Shown here in pieces: positions 58,796 to 64,000 of a stretch of 64,000 nucleotides of DNA. Source of the DNA: Gottfriedia sp002574545. GTDB taxonomy: Bacteria > Bacillota > Bacilli > Bacillales > Bacillaceae_G. Position numbers and translations under genes: made by a program. Under the pieces are notes generated by a model that searched no databases, was not told the origin of the DNA, and was given only the letters and a program-made list of their open reading frames with translations. How positions within the stretch are numbered: the stretch's first letter is position 1; every line of letters begins with the position of its first letter. The DNA lies in assembly GCA_052180195.1 (NCBI GenBank), contig CP197469.1; one strand, given 5' to 3'.

Positions 58796-59040
58796 ATTGA
58801 GTGTGCATTTATTTGAGTGAATGTAGGTCAATGCAAGTTCTAATATAGTACAAAATAAGGGATTAGTTGAAGAAAAAGTCAATTATGAAACAGTTCTTTG
58901 AAGATAAAGATCGATTATAATAAATAGACTATTAATTCAGTTTTTTTATTAAAAATTAAAACTCTCCTTCATCTGGCACACAAATTTGTTTTACATCCAC
59001 CATCAATGGCAAGGCTATTGATAAAAGGAGGATAAAAAAA

Positions 59041-59352
59041 GTGACTCAAGATCGATTTGAAGAAGCATATGAAATGTATAGAAATCAAAGTGATGACGAA
59101 CAAATGCACGTAGACGAAACAGTTAACCAAGACAAGGAACATATTGTTGCAGTTCGCAAAAATGAAGATGGTGATTTAATTGGTTTCAAAACAAATTTAA
59201 ATCGTGAACTAGATTATCTTCAAGCCTTACAAGAAGCAAAGAGTGGAAATTTAGCACATGTTGACGTAATCCATAAGTATGGTCGTGACATCTTAAGAAG
59301 TGAACCGGATGGTATTGCAGACAATAATTTGAGTAATCTACCAGAATTTTAA
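59041..59352 (+). CDS. DUF3892-like protein
   Basis: 103 residues; GTG start behind AAAGGAGG. The C-terminal part HIVAVRKNEDGDLIGFKTN, then LDYLQALQEAKSGNLAHVDV and SEPDGIADNNLSNLPEF, is the DUF3892 pattern common in Bacillus. Acidic N-terminus. No catalytic motif and no known function. Confidence 0.85.
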   Translation: MTQDRFEEAYEMYRNQSDDEQMHVDETVNQDKEHIVAVRKNEDGDLIGFKTNLNRELDYLQALQEAKSGNLAHVDVIHKYGRDILRSEPDGIADNNLSNLPEF

Positions 59353-59379
59353 ACTGAAATCGTATACATAAAAAAGTAA

Positions 59380-59415
59380 ACCCACTAGGGAATTAATGAT
59401 CCTTGTGGGTTTTTT
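59380..59415 (+). terminator. Terminator after the DUF3892 gene
   Basis: ACCCACTAGGGA / TCCTTGTGGGT stem, then T6. Confidence 0.85.
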
Positions 59416-59512
59416 ACTTGATTCACTCATTCGTCACCTAAAGCTTGTCCACACTTTAAAAATTCAATATAAAGCGATGGCTTTTTGAACTTAAGGTAAG
59501 TAATAAAGTCAT

Positions 59513-59962
59513 TTATTCTGTCCTATTTAGTCTATTTAATCTTGGCAATTGGAATTGTTCACCGTTTGCTTCTTCAGGTTCTGAACCTTCGTTGTGTTCG
59601 GAATCTGTTCTGATTTTGCTTCTTTTTATTTTGCTGTCTCTGATTTTAATTCCTTGTTGTCCGCCTAATTCATCATTATTTTTACCAGCAATACCGCTTC
59701 TACCATTTCCATCTGCAAATTGCGAATGGTCATTTGATGTTTGGCTATTGTTTCTAGCGTTTTGACCGCCTTGATTTGCATTCATGCCAACGTTTCGATT
59801 AATTTGTCCTCCGCCTTCAGCTCTTTGTTCGACTTGGACGCGATTCTTTTTGATTTCAATGTTGAAAAAATTAAAATTGATTGAGCCATCTAGATTAGCT
59901 GCTGCAATCATCTCTTGAATTTCTTCTATTAATTCTTTAAAATCATTAAATTCTGCTGCCAT
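59513..59962 (-). CDS. Asn/Gln/Gly-rich protein, unknown function
   Basis: About 149 residues from the ATG at 59962 (GAAAGGAGTG upstream; an extra four codons before it lack a site). The first 50 residues are ordered (FNDFKELIEEIQEMIAAANL). The middle is a Gly/Asn/Gln-rich, probably disordered stretch (GGGQINRNVGMNANQGGQNA), and the end is charged. It resembles low-complexity surface or spore-coat proteins by composition only. Convergent with the DUF3892 gene. Confidence 0.65.
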   Translation of the reverse strand: MAAEFNDFKELIEEIQEMIAAANLDGSINFNFFNIEIKKNRVQVEQRAEGGGQINRNVGMNANQGGQNARNNSQTSNDHSQFADGNGRSGIAGKNNDELGGQQGIKIRDSKIKRSKIRTDSEHNEGSEPEEANGEQFQLPRLNRLNRTE

Positions 59963-60200
59963 CGTATAAAACACTCCTTTCTATCATTACTCTCACTATA
60001 TTCACTTTTAATAGATTTTGATTAGACATTAAATAGATTTCTCAGATTTAAATAATTTAGGGGGGAATTTTTATAGTAAATTTTTTTCATGAAATTCCCA
60101 TAATAAATTGTAGTTTTCCAGAGTAACAGGTACTAATTACACAGAAAAATTCGTATTATTTCACATTTAAATCATAGATTAGTAAAGGAGTGTGATCTAG

Positions 60201-60488
60201 ATGAATCCTTTTTTAATAAAAATAGTAAAATCATTTTTGGGTGTAATTGTGTTCGACCTGATATTACTTACTTATTGCTTATTATTAGGTAGTTATTTTC
60301 ATATTTTACATTCTTTTACGTGGTTCGGATTTAAAATAATTGTTTTACCATTTAGCTTTCTAGCATTTATTATTTCGATTGTTTATTTTAGTAAAAAAAT
60401 AAACATGGAAGGTAATGTTGAACAAGAAGAAATTAAAATGGACCATTCAACAAGGATGGGGAAATACCATCAGCTAGAAAAAAATTGA
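60201..60488 (+). CDS. Small membrane protein upstream of the terpene cyclase
   Basis: 95 residues with two membrane helices (about 10-35 and 45-70) and a charged cytoplasmic tail. AAAGGAGTG precedes the ATG. It ends 14 bp before the cyclase start, so the two are co-transcribed and it may help anchor or regulate the membrane-bound cyclase. Family not recognised. Confidence 0.7.
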   Translation: MNPFLIKIVKSFLGVIVFDLILLTYCLLLGSYFHILHSFTWFGFKIIVLPFSFLAFIISIVYFSKKINMEGNVEQEEIKMDHSTRMGKYHQLEKN

Positions 60489-60502
60489 ACTGAGGTGGTA
60501 AA

Positions 60503-62368
60503 ATGGACCTCGAAAATATTGTTTTACGAAATATTGATGAGCGGATCAAACGATTAAGAACAAAACAAGATGAAGATGGAACTTGGGAATTTTGTTTTGA
60601 AGGTTCATTAATGACGGATAGTTTTATGATTTTATTAATGAATGATCTTGAATACAAAAATCAAAAGGTAATGGACGGGATTATTGATCGAATCATCAAT
60701 CTTCAATATCCAAATGGAGCCTGGAAATTATACGAAGATGAAAAAGAAGGAAACTTAAATGCAACGGTACAAGCTTACATAGCTTTATTAATCTCAAAAA
60801 AGTATACAAAAGAACATTTAAGTATGAAAAAAGCTGAAAAATTTATTCGTGAAAACGGTGGTATTAAAAAAACACATTTTATGTTAAAGGTGATTCTGGC
60901 TACTCATGGTTTGATTGAGTATCCCAAATTATTTTACTTTCCGATGAGTTATTTTTTACTGCCAGATAAAATACCGTTAAGTTTATTTGATTTAAGCAAT
61001 TATGCTAGAGTTCATTTAGTTCCAATGATCATTTGTATAAATAAGCGATTTAAAGTGAAATTGGATGACGATCTAAATATCGATCATCTTATGGAAACTA
61101 GTGAGGTAGATTGGTTTTATGAAGAACGAGGGAGTTTTTATCAATTTTTACTTGAAGAAGGAAAGAAGTTAGCTTCATATCCTCTTTATTTTCAGCAAAA
61201 GGGATATGAAAAGGCAAAGAACTTTATGCTTGATCGTATTGAAACAAATGGAACTTTTTATAGCTATGCTACTTCGACGTTTTATATGATTTATGCCTTA
61301 ATGGCTTTAGGCTATGAAACTACTTCATCTGTTATTCAAAATGCGCTACAGGGACTTCTTTCATATGCAGCTGATACTGAAGCAGGAATTCATATTCAAA
61401 ATTCGCCATCAAAAGTTTGGGATACTGCATTATTGTCATATGCCATACAAGAAGCTGGTTACAAAGTAAGTGATCCGATTGTATCGAAATCGATAAGTTA
61501 CTTAATTAAAAAACAACAGAATAGTATTGGTGATTGGAAGATTCATGTTAAAAATGTAAGTCCTGGTGGTTGGGGTTTTTCCGATGTTAATTCTTTTATC
61601 CCAGATAATGATGATACTGGTGCTGCTTTAAGGGCATTAGCAAGAAGCGCTTTAGATCAATCCACAATTCATGATCGTTGGTTAAGAGGGGTACATTTTT
61701 TACTTGGACTTCAAAATGAAGATGGTGGTTGGGGAGCATTTGAAAAAAATGTAACGAATAAGTGGCTAACATTTGTGCCAATTGAAAATGCAAAAGATGC
61801 AATCATTGATCCTTCCACTGCAGATTTAACAGGTCGCATTTTAGAATTTATTGGATATTATACGTCCATTTCAAACGATGACCCGATTGTGAAAAAGGCA
61901 GTTGATTGGCTTTTAAAAAACCAAAAAAGAAATGGCAGCTGGTATGGTAGGTGGGGAATTTGTTATATTTATGGAACTTGGGCAGCGATTACTGGTCTTA
62001 GAGCAGTAGGGATTCCTAAAAATCATGAGGCAATTAAAAAAGCTGAGAAATGGTTAGTTAGTATTCAAAACGAAGACGGAGGGTGGGGAGAATCGGGTCT
62101 TTCAGCTGTTAAAAATAAATATGTTCCTTTAAAATATAGTACTCCTAGTCAAACAGCCTGGGCAGTTGATGCTTTACTTTCAATTCGCAATAAAGAAGAT
62201 GAAGTAATTAGAAAAGGAATTAAATTTTTAACGAATCAAACTGATTTGACTAATAAAGCATTAACTTACCCAACAGGATTAGGCTTACCCGGTCAGTTTT
62301 ATATCCACTATCATAGCTATAATGAAATTTATCCGCTATTAGCACTAGCACATTATAAAAATAGTTAA
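60503..62368 (+). CDS. sqhC: Squalene-hopene/sporulenol-type cyclase (SqhC-like)
   Basis: 621 residues, normal for the squalene-hopene cyclase family. The catalytic acid motif is DNDDTG (about 373-378), fitting DXDD; the residue after DDT is Gly rather than the usual Ala. QW repeats are visible (QDEDGTWEF, QYPNGAWKL, QNEDGGWGAFE, QKRNGSWYGRWG, QNEDGGWGES). In Bacillus this enzyme cyclises tetraprenyl-beta-curcumene to sporulenol in spore membranes; true hopene synthesis is the alternative. GAGGTGG precedes the ATG. Confidence 0.85.
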   Translation: MDLENIVLRNIDERIKRLRTKQDEDGTWEFCFEGSLMTDSFMILLMNDLEYKNQKVMDGIIDRIINLQYPNGAWKLYEDEKEGNLNATVQAYIALLISKKYTKEHLSMKKAEKFIRENGGIKKTHFMLKVILATHGLIEYPKLFYFPMSYFLLPDKIPLSLFDLSNYARVHLVPMIICINKRFKVKLDDDLNIDHLMETSEVDWFYEERGSFYQFLLEEGKKLASYPLYFQQKGYEKAKNFMLDRIETNGTFYSYATSTFYMIYALMALGYETTSSVIQNALQGLLSYAADTEAGIHIQNSPSKVWDTALLSYAIQEAGYKVSDPIVSKSISYLIKKQQNSIGDWKIHVKNVSPGGWGFSDVNSFIPDNDDTGAALRALARSALDQSTIHDRWLRGVHFLLGLQNEDGGWGAFEKNVTNKWLTFVPIENAKDAIIDPSTADLTGRILEFIGYYTSISNDDPIVKKAVDWLLKNQKRNGSWYGRWGICYIYGTWAAITGLRAVGIPKNHEAIKKAEKWLVSIQNEDGGWGESGLSAVKNKYVPLKYSTPSQTAWAVDALLSIRNKEDEVIRKGIKFLTNQTDLTNKALTYPTGLGLPGQFYIHYHSYNEIYPLLALAHYKNS

Positions 62369-62482
62369 ATAATACTATTATGTTAACAAAATATATTTAT
62401 TTTTGAAAATCTTTCCATAAATGTCTTTTCTTTAACATATAAATATAGTAAACTGTTTTATATTCAATATAACAACTAAATA

Positions 62483-62642
62483 ATCCTTATCGAGAGCGGT
62501 GGAGGGACTGGCCCTATGAAACCCGGCAACTTTAGCGAAAGCTAAAAAGTGCTAAATCCAGCATGTTTAAAACATGAGAGATAAGGCGTAATCTGTACTT
62601 TAACGTCATTCTCTCATTTTGTTGAGAGAATGGCGTTTTTTA
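62483..62642 (+). ncRNA. SAM-I (S-box) riboswitch with terminator
   Basis: The CTTATC...GATAAG P1 stem encloses the family core GAGCGGTGGAGGGACTGGCC, CTATGAAACCCGGCAAC and the GTGCTAAATCCAGCA arm. A terminator hairpin follows at 62602-62642 (AACGTCATTCTCTCA / TTGAGAGAATGGCGTT and T6). High S-adenosylmethionine should stop transcription of the gene below. Confidence 0.96.
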
Positions 62643-62667
62643 TTTTATATAAACGGGAAGTGATTGA

Positions 62668-64000
62668 ATGGGCTTATTGGAAAAGTTAAAGGATGGAATT
62701 GTTTTAGGTGATGGCGCAATGGGAACACTTTTGTACTCTGGCGGACTTCACAGTTGTTTTGAAGAACTTAATATTACTGAGCGTGATCGGATCATTCATA
62801 TACATGAACAATATATAGATGCTGGCGCAGAAGTGATTCAAACTAATTCATACGGTGCTAATGCCGGAAAACTGAGACAATATGGTTTGGAGAAGCTTGT
62901 TAAGCAAATCAATCAAATGGCTGTTAGAAATGCTAGAGCGGCTTCAAAAGGAAGAGCTTTAGTAATTGGTGGGATCGGTGGAATGAAATATGTAGGTTCT
63001 ACTTTTACGACAGCTTTAGAACGTGAGATGATGATACTTGAGCAAGCTTCAGCCTTACTAGAAGAAGGCGTAGATGGGATTATGCTTGAAACATTTTATG
63101 ATGAAAATGAATTATATGATGCTGTCAATCTATTAAGAGGAAGAACCGATTTACCAATCATTGCCCAAGTAACACTACAAGAAATTGGCGTCATGCAAAG
63201 TGGGCAATATATTGAAAAAATTCTTCCTAATTTAGTAGATTTAGGTGCAGATGTAGTCGGAATCAATTGTCATCTTGGACCTCTTCATATGCTGGAGTCA
63301 TTAAATACAGTTTCATTACCGACAAATGGTTATTTATCGGCATTCCCAAATTCAGGATTACCGCTATACACTGAGGGGAAATACGTATACAAATCGAATC
63401 CAGAATATTTTGAAGATATGGCAAAACCATTTATTGAACAAGGTGTAAGATTAATCGGTGGATGCTGCGGTACAACACCAGCGCATATCGCTGCTTTACG
63501 AAGTAAGATTGATACTTTACAGCCTGTTACAAAAAAAGAAGTGAAAAACAGAGCAATTAAAATTACAATTCCAAAGCAAGTAGAGCAAAAGAATGAAACG
63601 CTAGCAGAAAAGGCAAAAAATAAAACGACAATCATTGCAGAGCTAGATCCGCCAAAAACATTACAAACAAGAAAGTTTTTTGAAGGAGCGAAGGCATTAC
63701 ATAGAGCAGGGGCTGATGCAATCACCTTAGCAGATAATCCTTTAGCTTCACCTAGAATTTCGAATGTGGCGATGGCATCCCTGCTTCAAAGACTGGATGT
63801 ACCGGTCTTGACGCATCTAACTTGTAGAGATCGGAATATGATTGGACTCCAATCTCATTTAATGGGGTTAGCAACTTTAGGATTAAATGAGGTTCTAGCT
63901 ATAACAGGTGATCCAGCAAGGGTAGGAGATTTTCCAGGTGCAACTTCAGTTTATGATGTAGCATCACTTGAACTGATTCGAATGATTAAAGAAATGAATG
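62668..64000 (+). CDS. yitJ: Bifunctional homocysteine S-methyltransferase / methylenetetrahydrofolate reductase (partial)
   Basis: Start at ATG 62668 behind GGGAAGTG; open to the window end (about 444 codons seen, 3' end missing). The N-terminal homocysteine methyltransferase domain has GDGAMGTLLYSGG, a zinc ligand region GINCHL and GGCCGTTPAHI, where the two adjacent Cys bind zinc. After a linker (about 290-310) the reductase domain starts: IIAELDPPKT, ITLADNPLASPR and VLAITGDPA. It makes methionine and 5-methyl-THF in the cytoplasm. Controlled by the SAM riboswitch just upstream. Confidence 0.92.
   Translation, partial: MGLLEKLKDGIVLGDGAMGTLLYSGGLHSCFEELNITERDRIIHIHEQYIDAGAEVIQTNSYGANAGKLRQYGLEKLVKQINQMAVRNARAASKGRALVIGGIGGMKYVGSTFTTALEREMMILEQASALLEEGVDGIMLETFYDENELYDAVNLLRGRTDLPIIAQVTLQEIGVMQSGQYIEKILPNLVDLGADVVGINCHLGPLHMLESLNTVSLPTNGYLSAFPNSGLPLYTEGKYVYKSNPEYFEDMAKPFIEQGVRLIGGCCGTTPAHIAALRSKIDTLQPVTKKEVKNRAIKITIPKQVEQKNETLAEKAKNKTTIIAELDPPKTLQTRKFFEGAKALHRAGADAITLADNPLASPRISNVAMASLLQRLDVPVLTHLTCRDRNMIGLQSHLMGLATLGLNEVLAITGDPARVGDFPGATSVYDVASLELIRMIKEMN

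Overview
The window comes from a low-GC Gram-positive bacterium of the Bacillaceae; genus and species cannot be fixed from the sequence. The evidence is a B. subtilis-type hut operon (hutP-hutH-hutU-hutI-hutG) with an anti-terminator target between hutP and hutH, an S-box (SAM) riboswitch ahead of a bifunctional homocysteine methyltransferase/methylenetetrahydrofolate reductase, a squalene-hopene/sporulenol-type cyclase, strong AGGAGG-like ribosome binding sites and frequent GTG/TTG starts.

Layout. 1-5.3 kb: a 52-bp tandem repeat array running off the left edge, a two-component system, a small membrane protein, an ankyrin-repeat lipoprotein and a secreted protein with a duplicated domain. 5.9-43.5 kb: an accessory island of RHS/YD-repeat (WapA-like) polymorphic toxins. 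I count five RHS modules: A (6276-10504, signal peptide to toxin tip, two frameshifts), B (11237-12472, headless copy of A's 3' end with a different tip), C (20664-27692, intact, 2342 aa, barnase-like RNase tip, followed by a barstar-like gene), D (33487-35886, scrambled and headless copy of C) and E (41707-42965, decayed N-terminus fused to part of an immunity-like gene). Small genes that look like immunity genes follow the modules. Between them lie an IS21 element (istA/istB), a 272-bp MITE-like element touching module B, two serine-resolvase remnants, a DNA-methyltransferase fragment, two paralogous exported proteins around a lipoprotein, and an ABC exporter with a double-length permease.

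44-64 kb: mostly conserved chromosomal genes. These are a SIMPL-domain protein, an ABC-F ATPase gene with a leader-peptide/terminator attenuator, a protein with a Cys/Ser/His-rich tail, a PhnB-like protein, the hut operon, a RibD/DHFR-like reductase, a HAD hydrolase, a GC-rich S51 peptidase, DUF5946 and DUF3892 proteins, the terpene cyclase, and the SAM-riboswitch-controlled yitJ-like gene cut by the right edge.

How the genes fit together. The island looks like a contact-toxin locus that diversifies by recombination: a conserved YD-repeat core is shared by several modules while tips and adjacent immunity genes differ. Duplicated cores (A/B about 0.95 kb; C/D about 0.97 kb), an 85-bp direct repeat 14 kb apart, orphan immunity genes and inverted scraps of module C inside D are the traces of that process. 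The hut genes degrade histidine to glutamate, switched by HutP read-through of a terminator.
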